64,000 bases of DNA from Sphingomonas brevis. Its GTDB lineage: Bacteria; Pseudomonadota; Alphaproteobacteria; Sphingomonadales; Sphingomonadaceae. The DNA lies in contig NZ_JAMGBB010000001.1 in the NCBI RefSeq assembly GCF_023516505.1, positions 2,279,001 through 2,343,000 on the forward strand, read 5' to 3'. Positions 1-8,229 of this stretch are shown here, one piece after another (the stretch's first letter is position 1; each line of letters starts with the position of its first letter). Position numbers and translations under genes: made by a program. The notes below the pieces were generated by a model, which was not told where the DNA came from, searched no databases, and saw only the letters and a list, made by a program, of their open reading frames with translations.

Positions 1-374
1 ATGTCCACGACGTACTGCTTGGTCGTGATTTCCCGCTTACGGTCGGTCTCGGGCTCGGTGAAAACGACGCGCCGATTGAGCACGTAGAGCGTGGTCGCCG
101 TCCAGCGGTCTTCGCCCAAGTGGCTTAGCTCGCGGCCAACCTTCTTGAGTTCGGACAGGCTCACCTTGTGGCTGTTGCGGAGCGCATTCAGCACTCGAAG
201 ATTGACCAGGTCCTTGAACGAATAGACGTGGCTGAAAGCCGACTTCCCGCCGTCATCATAAGACGGCTTGATGAAGCCATCCCGGCGCCACCGGCGAAGC
301 TGGGACTTCGACAAGCCCGTCAGTCTCTCGACCTGAACTTCGCTGAAGGCGCCAATGACGTTGGATGAACCCAT
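1..374 (-). CDS. MerR-like HTH regulator (partial, 3' end outside window)
   Basis: The frame is open from an ATG at 374 down to base 1, giving about 124 codons; the C-terminus lies outside the window. Residues about 10-75 read as a MerR-type winged helix: a segment GLSKSQLRRWRRDGFIKPSY, then a wing region and a helix VNLRVLNALR, as in MerR/DUF433-type proteins. The function is probably DNA-binding regulation, perhaps an antitoxin-like partner, but effector and target are unknown. It is the first gene of the less G+C-rich left flank. Confidence 0.6.
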   Translation of the reverse strand, partial: MGSSNVIGAFSEVQVERLTGLSKSQLRRWRRDGFIKPSYDDGGKSAFSHVYSFKDLVNLRVLNALRNSHKVSLSELKKVGRELSHLGEDRWTATTLYVLNRRVVFTEPETDRKREITTKQYVVD

Positions 375-436
375 CGTGCGTCGTCCTACCCCCACTCCTT
401 CGCGTTTGACAACTGAGCCCACATTTAGGTCGGCGG

Positions 437-1054
437 TCACCGATATGTCCCGACCTCTCTGGCAGCAGAGATGTAGACGATCATCGTTCGCCGACAGTCC
501 CCAAGGGCGCGATGCGAGTCATCCATTGAGAGGTTCCCATCCCGGGCAATGTCGGCCAGCCGAAAGCTCTTCCGCCAGGGCCAAGCGCGCCTTGAAAGTT
601 GAAGGGCGCAACAGACTTCGTTCGCAAATGGGACTGACGAAGTTGACGCGCATGCTGCACGCAGAAACGCATCATCGAACTCGGCATTGAAGGCCACTAG
701 GGGGAGATCGCCGACAAAGTCGCGAAACTCCGACAAAGCCTCCGCAAGCGCCAATCCGTCCGCCCGCACCATATCGTCCGTGATGCCAGTGATCTCGGTA
801 ATCCTTTTTGGAACCCGCTTGCCCGGCTTCACCAGCGTCTGAAACGTCTCGTGCATGTCGGAGTCTCGGTTCACGCGGATGGCACCGATCTCAATTATTT
901 CGTGGCGTCCTGCGTCGAGGCCGGTGGTCTCCAGGTCGAAGACAATGAAGCGCTTCGGCACCATTGAAACATCGGCGACCGGTGCTGTCTTCTTCGCGGT
1001 TGAGTAAATCCACCAAAGAACGACGAGGACAGCGAGAAGGATTACCCACTCCAT
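437..1054 (-). CDS. Membrane-anchored DEDDh 3'-5' exonuclease (DnaQ-like)
   Basis: This 205-residue protein belongs to the RNase T/DNA polymerase III epsilon superfamily, which hydrolyses nucleotides from 3' ends using two metal ions. Exo I is FIVFDLETTGLD with D40 and E42. Exo II holds D127 within NAEFDDAF. Exo III gives H181 and D186 in DSHRALGDC, so all five DEDDh residues are present. Residues 3-20 form a hydrophobic N-terminal segment, suggesting a membrane anchor that housekeeping DnaQ lacks. No polymerase gene is nearby; a repair or defence role is possible but unproven. Confidence 0.85.
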   Translation of the reverse strand: MEWVILLAVLVVLWWIYSTAKKTAPVADVSMVPKRFIVFDLETTGLDAGRHEIIEIGAIRVNRDSDMHETFQTLVKPGKRVPKRITEITGITDDMVRADGLALAEALSEFRDFVGDLPLVAFNAEFDDAFLRAACASTSSVPFANEVCCALQLSRRAWPWRKSFRLADIARDGNLSMDDSHRALGDCRRTMIVYISAAREVGTYR

Positions 1055-1404
1055 CTCAACCTCCCAATGAGAACTCGAGCCCGCCAGCCATAGCAGACAC
1101 TAGCGATTGGACACAGGCAGGTCGCATTCGCCAGGCGCGCGGAGGCGATGAAAATGGGACCTCGGGGTGGTTTTACATCCCCGACGCGCCGTTGGCGTCC
1201 TACTGGCGGTTGGGCGTGGAAACTGAATTTCCCGACCCAATGAAGCGCAGCTTATGACCGCAATGGGTGGAAAGCGGACATTACTGCTTGATTAGGATGG
1301 CGATCGTTACGGTGGTATAGGGAGTTATCGGGCGACGCCGTCTAATGAGCATCCGCCCGGCTGAGAGACTACTGCGCTCCCGCTTGCTTCGTGGGAGACA
1401 TAAG
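1055..1404. other. Gene-poor interval with one dispersed repeat
   Basis: About 350 bases lie between the divergent exonuclease and the small protein at 1405. Open frames here lack a ribosome binding site and show no recognisable motif. The only clear structure is a copy of the dispersed repeat at 1254-1283. The interval probably holds the promoters of both flanking genes, but none could be assigned with confidence. Confidence 0.5.
1254..1283 (+). repeat. Dispersed repeat, copy 1
   Basis: A copy of a roughly 30-bp element with core CAATGGGTGGAAAGCGGAC, preceded by ATGACCG and ending in ATTA. Related copies are at 3123, 3560, 4008, 4701, 5075, 62454 and 63688. It is intergenic. Confidence 0.8.
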
Positions 1405-1602
1405 ATGTCCACCGAGGATTCCGAATACTTTCGAGCGCGCGCCATCGAGGAGCGCGCACGGGCCGCCGATTGTGACGACCAGAGCATCGCCAACATCCAT
1501 CTCGACCTTGCTGAAAAATATGAAACCCTGGCGACGATGGCTAACGGGCAAACGACCTTTCAGCTCGATTGGGAGGGGCTATCGGACGCTCAACCCGCCT
1601 GA
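1405..1602 (+). CDS. Small hypothetical protein, charged helix
   Basis: This 65-residue protein was started at ATG 1405 because the upstream 20 codons look non-coding. It is rich in Glu, Arg and Ala (for example EYFRARAIEERARAA) and ends with LAEKYETLA, which suggests one amphipathic helical hairpin. Small proteins of this composition are common in sphingomonads, often near stress-signalling genes, but have no established function. It precedes the response regulator and histidine kinase genes by about 130 bases. Confidence 0.6.
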   Translation: MSTEDSEYFRARAIEERARAADCDDQSIANIHLDLAEKYETLATMANGQTTFQLDWEGLSDAQPA

Positions 1603-1729
1603 ATGGCGTACAGCAAGGCACGCCACGCAACGAACGCTACTTCAATCCGTTAGTGCAGTATCACCAGTCACCCAGTTGAGCCTTGGTGCTGGAGAGACTT
1701 GGCACGCTCCCCGCTCACGGAGCGCCGCA

Positions 1730-2083
1730 ATGCATGCACTCATCATTGAAGACGAGTCCCTGATCGCCATGGCGATAGAGGAGGCGCTGCGCGCTTGCGG
1801 CTTCACTTCGTTCGACGTTGCTGTCTCAACTGAGGAGGCGGTTGCGGCGGCCGCACGTAAGTGTCCCGACCCTATTACCGCCGATGTCGAACTAAGACCG
1901 GGTTGCGGAATCACTGCCGTTCAGTCGATTTGTTCGGCACAGCAGATACCTGTCCTCTTCATTACGGGAAGTCCCGGTGAGGTCAGGATAAGGATGCCGG
2001 GACATACTTTGGTCGAGAAGCCATTCGAGGAAGATCATATTATGGAAGCGATCAAGGTGGTCTTGGACAACAGAGATGGTTGA
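1730..2083 (+). CDS. Single-domain response regulator
   Basis: A 117-residue receiver domain with no output domain. The acidic pocket is E7/D8/E9 (IIEDES). The phospho-acceptor is D52 in TADVEL, the switch Thr is T79 in LFITG, and the conserved Lys is K97 in VEKPF. Such stand-alone receivers pass phosphoryl groups within a relay or act by protein contact. The gene overlaps the following HWE/HisKA_2 kinase by 8 bases, so the pair is almost certainly co-translated and cognate. ATG 1730 is chosen because the receiver fold begins immediately after it; upstream codons lack any family match. Confidence 0.85.
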   Translation: MHALIIEDESLIAMAIEEALRACGFTSFDVAVSTEEAVAAAARKCPDPITADVELRPGCGITAVQSICSAQQIPVLFITGSPGEVRIRMPGHTLVEKPFEEDHIMEAIKVVLDNRDG

Positions 2084-3110
2084 GACCACGCCACTCCCGA
2101 ACGAGACAGTGACAAGTCTGGCCATGGCCCTCGTTGAGTCGTCGAAGGCGCCGCTCCTCCTGCTGGATGACGATGTGGTCGTCGTTGGTGCAAGTGCCTC
2201 ATTCTGCAACACCTTCAATCTCGATCCAGCGACCATTGCCAATCGCAGGCTGGCCGATCTCGGCGCGGGCGAATGGGACGTTCCGCAGCTTAACTCTCTC
2301 CTGCGGGCGACTATTGGGGGGGCAGCGGAGATTGACGCCTATGAGATGGACCTTGTCCGCGAAGGCAAGGCGACCTGCCGTCTTATCTTGAGCGCACATA
2401 AGCTTGATTATTTCGACACGGAGAAGGTGCGCGTCGTGCTCGCGGCGACGGACATCACGCCGACACGCCTGGCCGAAAAGCAAAAAGACGACCTGGTTCG
2501 TGAGAAGCAGGTCCTGCTACAGGAGCTCCAGCACCGCGTTGCCAACAGCCTGCAGATCATAGCAAGCGTTTTGATGCAGAGCGCCAAGCGCGTTCAGTCT
2601 GACGAAACACGCCTACATCTTCAGGACGCCCACAGCCGGGTCATGTCGATTGCGATGCTTCAAAAGCAACTGGCGGTTACCCAGCTGAAATCTGTTGAAC
2701 TAAAGACGTACTTCTCGGACTTGTGTCGAAGCATCGCGGCTTCCATGATCGACGATCCAAATCGCATCACGCTAGAGGCAGTCGTTGACAGCACATCTAC
2801 CAACTCCGACGTGTCGGTCAGCATGGGGTTGATCGTCACGGAGTTGGTGATCAACGCGATCAAGCATGCCTTCCTGCATCAGACCACTGGCGGCAAGATC
2901 ATCGTGTCGTTTAATTCAGACGAGGGAGCCTGGCTCCTGTCCGTTACGGATAATGGATCCGGTATGCCAGTCGGCAAGAAGCAGGCAAAGGCGGGTCTTG
3001 GTACAGGGATCGTCGAGGCCCTGGCCAAGCAACTCGATGCGACCGTGGCGGTAATTGACGCAAATCCCGGCACGCGCGTGGAGGTTCGGCGCGGCCAACC
3101 GAGGCAATAA
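2076..3110 (+). CDS. PAS-HisKA_2 sensor histidine kinase
   Basis: The protein has 344 residues. Residues about 20-130 form a PAS-like sensor. Next come a coiled linker and the HisKA_2/HWE-type H box QELQHRVANSLQIIASVL with H153 as the predicted phosphorylated residue. The C-terminal ATPase domain has an N box (ELVINAIKHAF) and a DNGSGM box. There is no transmembrane segment, so it is a cytosolic sensor. Kinases of this class often feed the alphaproteobacterial general stress response, but no phyR, nepR or ecfG gene is in the window. It overlaps the upstream receiver gene by 8 bases. Confidence 0.88.
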   Translation: MVETTPLPNETVTSLAMALVESSKAPLLLLDDDVVVVGASASFCNTFNLDPATIANRRLADLGAGEWDVPQLNSLLRATIGGAAEIDAYEMDLVREGKATCRLILSAHKLDYFDTEKVRVVLAATDITPTRLAEKQKDDLVREKQVLLQELQHRVANSLQIIASVLMQSAKRVQSDETRLHLQDAHSRVMSIAMLQKQLAVTQLKSVELKTYFSDLCRSIAASMIDDPNRITLEAVVDSTSTNSDVSVSMGLIVTELVINAIKHAFLHQTTGGKIIVSFNSDEGAWLLSVTDNGSGMPVGKKQAKAGLGTGIVEALAKQLDATVAVIDANPGTRVEVRRGQPRQ

Positions 3111-3122
3111 TTTAGGGATCGC

Positions 3123-3156
3123 CCAATGTCCGCTTTGGGTCGAAAGCGGACATTGG
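3123..3156. repeat. Dispersed repeat, copy 2: perfect 14-bp inverted repeat
   Basis: CCAATGTCCGCTTT at 3123-3136 and its exact complement AAAGCGGACATTGG at 3143-3156 flank the 6-base loop GGGTCG. This is the most symmetric copy of the element. It lies 12 bases after the kinase stop codon, where a hairpin could protect or terminate the transcript; there is no T tract. Confidence 0.9.
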
Positions 3157-3189
3157 ATACCTCGCGTTGAGAGGCTACTGTCCGGGCTG

Positions 3190-3540
3190 ATGAAAAGAGC
3201 GCCTTACACTCTCCTCTTTCTGTTGGCCCTTGCGAGCGTAGTGACGTGGCAATGGCAGCTATCGCAATCCCGACCGGTTCAGATGCTTGCTATTGCTTTA
3301 ATCTGCGCTGCAACCATCGCGCTGGCATTTCTGTGTTTGAGAACGAACCCGCCACGTAGTGCCATGATCGCTCTCATTACCGGAGGTGTAGGCGTTATCG
3401 CATCAGAACTCTATGTTTTGGCGTCACCGCCATCGCTCGTGAACTACGAGCTACTTACGATGGGCCAGGTCCTAGCCCTGTTATTTGTTCTCATCGCGGA
3501 TTTCGCTGCACGAAGATTGGATCAGGCACAGCCGGAATGA
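3190..3540 (+). CDS. Hypothetical inner-membrane protein
   Basis: A 116-residue protein with four hydrophobic segments at about 5-20, 30-48, 55-75 and 90-108, and a short charged tail ending ARRLDQAQPE. No enzymatic or transporter motif is visible and no family was recognised. ATG 3190 follows the repeat at 3123-3156 and gives a normal basic N-terminus (MKRAPYTLL). It lies downstream of the kinase and may be read from the same transcript. Confidence 0.6.
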   Translation: MKRAPYTLLFLLALASVVTWQWQLSQSRPVQMLAIALICAATIALAFLCLRTNPPRSAMIALITGGVGVIASELYVLASPPSLVNYELLTMGQVLALLFVLIADFAARRLDQAQPE

Positions 3541-3559
3541 GCTGGAAGACATTAACCCA

Positions 3560-3590
3560 ATGACCGGAACGGGTGGAAAGCGGACGCTAG
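3560..3590 (+). repeat. Dispersed repeat, copy 3
   Basis: ATGACCGGAACGGGTGGAAA followed by GCGGACGCTAG; a diverged copy of the element lying between two convergent genes. Confidence 0.75.
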
Positions 3591-3592
3591 GG

Positions 3593-3985
3593 TCAGCGGC
3601 TGAAATACCAGATTGCGACGAACCCACCGGCGACAATCGCGACCTGCAATCCCATCAACAGCCATTGGGAAGCCGAGAAGCCCTTGTCTGCTTTTCGTGC
3701 CCAGAAAGCATCAACATGCTTCCTATGGCTCATCTCCTTGCGCCAAACGCCAACGCCGCGCACCCAAACCAAGGCAACCCAGACAACGCAAGCAACAACC
3801 GAAGCCCAGAGCAGTGCCGTTCCAACGGCATACTTACCGGTGGCGTCCCTTAGCCAGAGCGCCCCCAATAGGAGGAGGGCCGGTGGACCAACCACGCCGC
3901 CTCCACGGAAGCTCTCCAAAGCCCAAACGGAGTATCGGTCAAACCAAGATAGTTTGCTTCGCAGATGCTCTTGCTCAATCAGCAT
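3593..3985 (-). CDS. Hypothetical membrane protein
   Basis: A 130-residue protein with an N-terminal amphipathic stretch, hydrophobic segments at about 30-46, 55-76 and 108-127, and a basic cytoplasmic loop WRKEMSHRKHVDAFWARK. It was not recognised. It converges on the gene at 3190-3540 with a repeat copy between the stop codons. The C-terminus is WYFSR. Confidence 0.6.
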   Translation of the reverse strand: MLIEQEHLRSKLSWFDRYSVWALESFRGGGVVGPPALLLLGALWLRDATGKYAVGTALLWASVVACVVWVALVWVRGVGVWRKEMSHRKHVDAFWARKADKGFSASQWLLMGLQVAIVAGGFVAIWYFSR

Positions 3986-4007
3986 GGGCTAAGTCTGTCA
4001 TTGGTGG

Positions 4008-4041
4008 CTAATGACCGCAACGGGTGGAAAGCTGCCATTAG
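4008..4041 (+). repeat. Dispersed repeat, copy 4
   Basis: Starts CTAATGACCGCAACGGGTGG and ends CTGCCATTAG, so its termini are inverted (CTAATG/CATTAG). It touches the stop codon of the next minus-strand gene. Confidence 0.8.
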
Positions 4042-4373
4042 CGATGCTGTCGGAAGAGCGCCCGCTGCGCCTCATTGACGAACCGCTCGTCCCAATCGAC
4101 CTCGCGACGCGACTGAGGCAGGAACTCGCGCCTGTTATCTGCATCGTAGAACAGCGTTCCATGGATGCCGTTCGCCTCCCGTTTTAGGACTGGCCGTTCC
4201 CATACCTGCGACAAGATGCGCTCGGCCTCGGTAAGCCCCAGACGGTCGGTAAGCTCGTCGGCGATTTCGATGTCGCGGCCATCGGGAAATATTGCGGCGA
4301 ACTCGTCCTCGGTTGCTTGAAACACGCTGAAGGTAGCATTGGCCGCGCCGTCGACGATCTGGATGTTCTTCAT
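4038..4373 (-). CDS. Hypothetical protein, 111 residues
   Basis: Started at ATG 4373 (MKNIQIVDGAANATFSVFQ), since the upstream extension is arginine/proline-rich and overlaps the neighbouring gene. The protein is acidic in the middle (FPDGRDIEIADE) and ends in a basic WDERFVNEAQRALFRQHR. Its size and style match small cytosolic proteins of phage or toxin-system neighbourhoods, but no family was recognised. It lies downstream of the 82-residue gene at 4426-4674 on the same strand. Confidence 0.6.
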   Translation of the reverse strand: MKNIQIVDGAANATFSVFQATEDEFAAIFPDGRDIEIADELTDRLGLTEAERILSQVWERPVLKREANGIHGTLFYDADNRREFLPQSRREVDWDERFVNEAQRALFRQHR

Positions 4374-4425
4374 CGGGGCAGATTGTCGCCCCAGCAAAAC
4401 TTCTGCAATGGGGGGAAGGCGGTTC

Positions 4426-4674
4426 CTAGGGAACTTCGACCTGCTGCTCGGTCCCCGCCGGGTGTTCGGCAAGGGTCAGCGCCCAGTATTGTCCGCTGCG
4501 GGTCATCTCAATTTCAAATGTTGGTCCTTCGCCTCCAGCGTTATGATACCAGCACTGGATGCGCTCGCCCTCTACCGCCAAGAACTCGATGAAGTTCATG
4601 TCGACATAGGAGCCAATGCGTTCGGAAATGGCACCCGCAATGTCGAGCGCACCGATACGGTTTGATCTAATCAT
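4426..4674 (-). CDS. Hypothetical protein, 82 residues
   Basis: ATG 4674 (MIRSNRIGALDIAGAISERI) is preferred; a GTG at 4698 would add eight residues. The sequence looks like a small alpha/beta protein with an aromatic core (ERIQCWYHNAGGEGPTFEIE). No family was recognised. It sits about 50 bases upstream of the 111-residue gene and may form an operon with it. Confidence 0.55.
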   Translation of the reverse strand: MIRSNRIGALDIAGAISERIGSYVDMNFIEFLAVEGERIQCWYHNAGGEGPTFEIEMTRSGQYWALTLAEHPAGTEQQVEVP

Positions 4675-4700
4675 GCGAGGGAAATCCCATGTCCGCACAC

Positions 4701-4731
4701 TGAGGGCAATAGGTGGAAAGCGGGTCGTTAG
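4701..4731 (+). repeat. Dispersed repeat, copy 5 (degenerate)
   Basis: Retains GGCAATAGGTGGAAAGCGGG and a GTTAG end. It overlaps the stop codon of the minus-strand gene that ends at 4728. Confidence 0.65.
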
Positions 4732-5054
4732 GCCTCGGGCGGAGGACCGAGGTTTGTCGGTGTCGAGCGGACAATCATTTCCCAGAACGTAAGGCTTTCG
4801 CCGGTTTCGTCATCAAGCCAGAGGGAACTACCATCGTAGAAAGGGGCCAACATCGTGACCATTGCCTCCAAAGTGTCTTGCACGTTGTCGGCTCCCTGAT
4901 AACCAACCCAGCTACCGTCTTGTCCCAAGACGTTGGTGCGCCACTCTCCGTCGACATAACGCTGCCCCTCAAAGTAGCGCACGCACTCCAATGAGATTGT
5001 TGCACCAGGAAACGGCGTACTGGGTGCCGTGAAGCCTCTCGAATAGCTTTCCAT
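4728..5054 (-). CDS. Hypothetical protein, 108 residues
   Basis: Started at ATG 5054 (MESYSRGFTAPSTPFPGATI). The frame stays open further upstream, but only by translating through a copy of the dispersed repeat, so that extension is rejected. The product is acidic and aromatic (VRYFEGQRYVDGEWRTNV; SSLWLDDETGESLTFWEM), perhaps an immunity-type or small beta-rich protein. No family was recognised. Confidence 0.55.
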   Translation of the reverse strand: MESYSRGFTAPSTPFPGATISLECVRYFEGQRYVDGEWRTNVLGQDGSWVGYQGADNVQDTLEAMVTMLAPFYDGSSLWLDDETGESLTFWEMIVRSTPTNLGPPPEA

Positions 5055-5074
5055 CCCTGCATCGTGACCGTGGA

Positions 5075-5112
5075 AGCTAATGACCGCAATGGGTCGAAAG
5101 CTGCCATTAGCT
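5075..5112 (+). repeat. Dispersed repeat, copy 6
   Basis: Ends are inverted (AGCTAATG at 5075 and CATTAGCT ending at 5112) around the core CGCAATGGGTCGAAAGCTGC. A shorter, decayed half-copy (GAATGGGCAAAAAGCTGACA) follows at about 5123-5147. Confidence 0.8.
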
Positions 5113-5493
5113 CCCAGCCGCAAGAATGGGCAAAAAGCTGACATTGGGCCGTATGGGAAACCTTTGGTCGGATTTGCCCCAAAGGGCGCCCATTCGAATT
5201 TTTCAGACCCCGCCCAATTTTTTGAGTAGCCGCCTGAAACGGCTGTTGATGGCAATAGACACGCATTCAAACGATCGCGGTCCCACCCCGCCGGCGCCCC
5301 CGGTCTTTCCGTAAATGATGATCCTTGACCGGTGATTGACGACGCAAAGCTGGCCCGAGCAACAATTATCGGTCGCTGGCTATTGTGTTGTCTGATTCGA
5401 CGGCCAGGGCCTAAGGCTCGCCCGGTCATTTGTGTGGTGATTTGTATGGCGATTAATCTAAGCGCCAATTTATCATTATATTTCAATGTATAA
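5113..5493. other. Gene-less, AT-richer interval before tRNA-Ser
   Basis: About 380 bases with no convincing gene. It begins with a decayed repeat copy, and a short minus-strand frame near 5210-5300 (ending KKLGGV, stop) could be the tail of a decayed gene. The last 60 bases before the tRNA are AT-rich. The interval is where an integrase gene would be expected if the left flank entered at the tRNA, but none is seen. Confidence 0.45.
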
Positions 5494-5583
<90 letters not shown>

Positions 5584-5697
5584 GGGCACGGCGGTCCGCG
5601 GCCTGTAGCGAACCCTTGAGCCGCGTTCAACTGCTCAGCGGCAACGAATTGGCGCCCCGAACATTGGTTAGGCGAAACCTATAAACAGGCCTTCGCC

Positions 5698-6447
5698 ATG
5701 CCCCACACCAGCTACGCGCCCATATCTATCGCCGATGCCTATGCCGGCAACCGGCTGCTGACCACATTTCCCGATGAGTTGCGCGGCCTGGTCGAGGGCC
5801 AATTGGAGATGGTCGAACTGGATCAGGGCACGACCGTGCTCCGCCGCGGGACGGACGTCGCCTATTCCCTGTTCCCGTTCGGTCCGACCATGATCTCCCT
5901 GGTCGTCGACCTGGACGACGGCCGCTCGGTCGAGGTGGCCTCTGTCGGTCGCGAAGGCGCGGTCGGCGGGATTATCAGCTGCGGCCATGTGCCGGCTTTC
6001 ACTCGTGCGGAAGTGATGGTTGCCGGACCGGCCGCTCGCGTCCGAATGGCGGCGATCGAGGAGGCCAAGGGCAAATCGGCGCACCTCCGCAATCTATACT
6101 GCCGCTATTCCGATTACCTGCTCGCCCAGATCATGCAGACGGTGGCGTGCAACAGCTTCCATGCCATCGAGGCGCGCGCCGCCCGCTGGTTGCTGACTGC
6201 CCATGATCGGGCCGGAAGCAGGCTCGAACTGACCCAGGAATCGTTGGCCGGCCTGCTTGGCGTCCAACGGACGACCGTCAATGCCGTTGCCCGCGAGCTT
6301 CAGGACGAAGGGCTGATTACCACTCGCCGGGGAATCATCGAAGTCCATGATCGCGAAGGCCTGCAGCGCCGGGCTTGCGAATGTTACGACCGGGTCGAGC
6401 GTTTCTTTGGCGATATCGTCGGACCGAAGGGGGCCGGGCCGGCCTAG
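5698..6447 (+). CDS. Crp/Fnr-family transcription regulator
   Basis: A 249-residue protein. Residues about 20-135 form the cyclic-nucleotide-binding-like beta barrel ([32 protein letters not shown]). The C-terminal winged helix contains [20 protein letters not shown] at about 181-200. No cysteine cluster typical of FNR iron-sulfur proteins is present, and the canonical Arg of cAMP pockets is not evident, so the ligand is unknown. Family members with this GREGA-type barrel are common in sphingomonads. It is monocistronic and ends two codons before the convergent pyrC stop. Confidence 0.88.
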   Translation: MPHTSYAPISIADAYAGNRLLTTFPDELRGLVEGQLEMVELDQGTTVLRRGTDVAYSLFPFGPTMISLVVDLDDGRSVEVASVGREGAVGGIISCGHVPAFTRAEVMVAGPAARVRMAAIEEAKGKSAHLRNLYCRYSDYLLAQIMQTVACNSFHAIEARAARWLLTAHDRAGSRLELTQESLAGLLGVQRTTVNAVARELQDEGLITTRRGIIEVHDREGLQRRACECYDRVERFFGDIVGPKGAGPA

Positions 6448-7466
6448 CCGGAGAACCGCCAGCCGAAGCTGCTGCCCGCCCCGAACGGCACCAGGTCGCC
6501 GATCTGGTCTGGAACCGGGCTGACCGCGCGCTCAAGCGTCACTGATCCTTCATTGACCGGCAGGCCATAGAAGGCGGGGCCGTTAAGGCTGGCGAACGAC
6601 TCGAACCTGTCGAGGGCCTCCTCTTCGTCGAACACCTGGGCATAGGCTTCAAGCGCATATGGCGCGTTGAAAATACCTGCGCAGCCGCAGGCCGACTCCT
6701 TGGCTCCGCGCGCGTGTGGAGCGCTATCGGTACCGAGGAAGAATTTCGGAGATCCGCCGACCGCCGCTCGGCGCACCGCCAGTCGATGCTCCTCCCGTTT
6801 GACCACCGGCAGGCAATAGGCGTGGGGGCGAAGGCCGCCCTGGAAGAGCGCATTGCGGTTGAGCATCAAATGCTGCGGCGTGACCGTCGCAGCCAGATTG
6901 GCCGGAGCGCTGGCGACGAACTCCGCTGCCTGTCGGGTCGTGATATGCTCCAGCACGATCCTGAGCGCCGGGAAATCGCGGACCAGCGGGGTAAGGATGC
7001 GGTCGATGAACACCGCCTCACGATCGAACATGTCGACGTCCGGGTCGGTCACTTCGCCATGGACGCAGAAGACCATGCCGATCCGCTGCATCCGCTCCAG
7101 CGCCGGATAGATGTTGCGGATGTCGGTAACGCCCGAGGCGCTGTTGGTCGTAGCGCCGGCCGGATAGAGTTTGGCCGCGACCCAGACTCCCTCTGCGTGA
7201 CCGCGCTCTAGCTCGTCCGGATCGATGCTGTCGGTCAGATAGCAGGTCATCAGCGGAGTGAAGCCTGGCCCGGCGGCCGCCACGATGCGATCGCGATATG
7301 AGGCTGCGGCTTCGACTGTCGTAATCGGCGGAACCAGATTGGGCATGATAATCGCCCGGCCGAACTGCCGAGCGGTGCAAGGAGCGACCGTCGTCAGCAT
7401 CTCGTCGTCGCGGAGATGGACGTGCCAGTCGTCGGGGCGGCGGATGGTCAGCGATTGCAAAGTCAC
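6444..7466 (-). CDS. pyrC: Dihydroorotase, class II (PyrC)
   Basis: A 340-residue cytosolic enzyme that cyclises carbamoyl-aspartate to dihydroorotate in pyrimidine synthesis. It shows the binuclear zinc set: HVHLRD near residue 15, the carboxylated Lys K99 in [13 protein letters not shown], a His in FCVHGEV, a His in LEHITT and the catalytic Asp in GTDSAPH. Length and motifs match E. coli PyrC. The start is GTG 7466, supported by AAGGAG seven bases upstream. It is divergent from ygfZ. Confidence 0.96.
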   Translation of the reverse strand: MTLQSLTIRRPDDWHVHLRDDEMLTTVAPCTARQFGRAIIMPNLVPPITTVEAAASYRDRIVAAAGPGFTPLMTCYLTDSIDPDELERGHAEGVWVAAKLYPAGATTNSASGVTDIRNIYPALERMQRIGMVFCVHGEVTDPDVDMFDREAVFIDRILTPLVRDFPALRIVLEHITTRQAAEFVASAPANLAATVTPQHLMLNRNALFQGGLRPHAYCLPVVKREEHRLAVRRAAVGGSPKFFLGTDSAPHARGAKESACGCAGIFNAPYALEAYAQVFDEEEALDRFESFASLNGPAFYGLPVNEGSVTLERAVSPVPDQIGDLVPFGAGSSFGWRFSG

Positions 7467-7488
7467 GAGCGCTCCTTAGCTAAGGCCC

Positions 7489-8229
7489 ATGCCCCAGAAC
7501 AGCCCAACGGCAACGACCCTTGCAGATAGAAGCCTCGTTCGGCTGAGCGGCGACGGCGTGCGTGACTTCCTGCAAGGGCTGGTGACGCAGGATGTGACGG
7601 GCCCGCTGCCTGTCTGGGCCGGGCTGCTGACCGCGCAAGGCAAATGCATGTTCGATTTCCTGATCTGGCCAGATCCGAACGGCGACGGAGACGAGCTGCT
7701 GCTCGATTGCGAAGCAGAGGCGGCGGACGATCTTATCAAGCGGCTGGCGATCTACCGGCTGCGCAAGCCAATCAAGATCGAACGGGATGACAGCCTGGCC
7801 GTGCATTGGTCGTTGGACGGTGCTGAGGGCGCGGACGATCCCAGATTGCACTTACTTGGCCGGCGATGGCTGGGACCCGCCGATGGGCCTGTCGAAGGCT
7901 GGCTCGAGCATCGCCTCCGCCTTGGCGTCTGCGAAGGCCGCGCCGAGCTTGGCGACCTGCTCTGGCTCGAATGCAATGCGGCGGAATTGAACGGTGTCAG
8001 CTTCACCAAGGGCTGCTTCGTCGGCCAGGAGAATACTGCCCGGATGAACTGGCGGCAGAAGGTCAACCGGCGGCTGGTAGTGGTCGCCATGAATCAACCG
8101 GGGGGCGACGGCGGCGACCGCGCGCGCATCGCCTATCCGGAACTGGGCCTGGCCGTGGTCCATGCCCGTGCCGATGCCGTTCCCGACAATGCAATCGTCC
8201 CCGCCTGGCTTGGGCCTGCGCCTAGCTGA
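7489..8229 (+). CDS. ygfZ: YgfZ/GcvT-type folate-binding iron-sulfur assembly factor
   Basis: A 246-residue member of the GcvT-like COG0354 family, which uses folate to support maturation or repair of iron-sulfur enzymes. The diagnostic motif KGCFVGQENTARM, containing the conserved Cys, is near residue 170. The N-terminus (LVRLSGDGVRDFLQGLVTQDV) is also typical. ATG 7489 has TAAGG upstream. It is divergent from pyrC and overlaps the convergent cyclase gene by 8 bases at the 3' end. Downstream acnA is an iron-sulfur client, though it lies on the other strand. Confidence 0.92.
   Translation: MPQNSPTATTLADRSLVRLSGDGVRDFLQGLVTQDVTGPLPVWAGLLTAQGKCMFDFLIWPDPNGDGDELLLDCEAEAADDLIKRLAIYRLRKPIKIERDDSLAVHWSLDGAEGADDPRLHLLGRRWLGPADGPVEGWLEHRLRLGVCEGRAELGDLLWLECNAAELNGVSFTKGCFVGQENTARMNWRQKVNRRLVVVAMNQPGGDGGDRARIAYPELGLAVVHARADAVPDNAIVPAWLGPAPS

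Noticed and set aside
964-1257. Plus-strand frame antisense to the exonuclease start
   Set aside because: No ribosome binding site, no motif, and it ends at a repeat copy.
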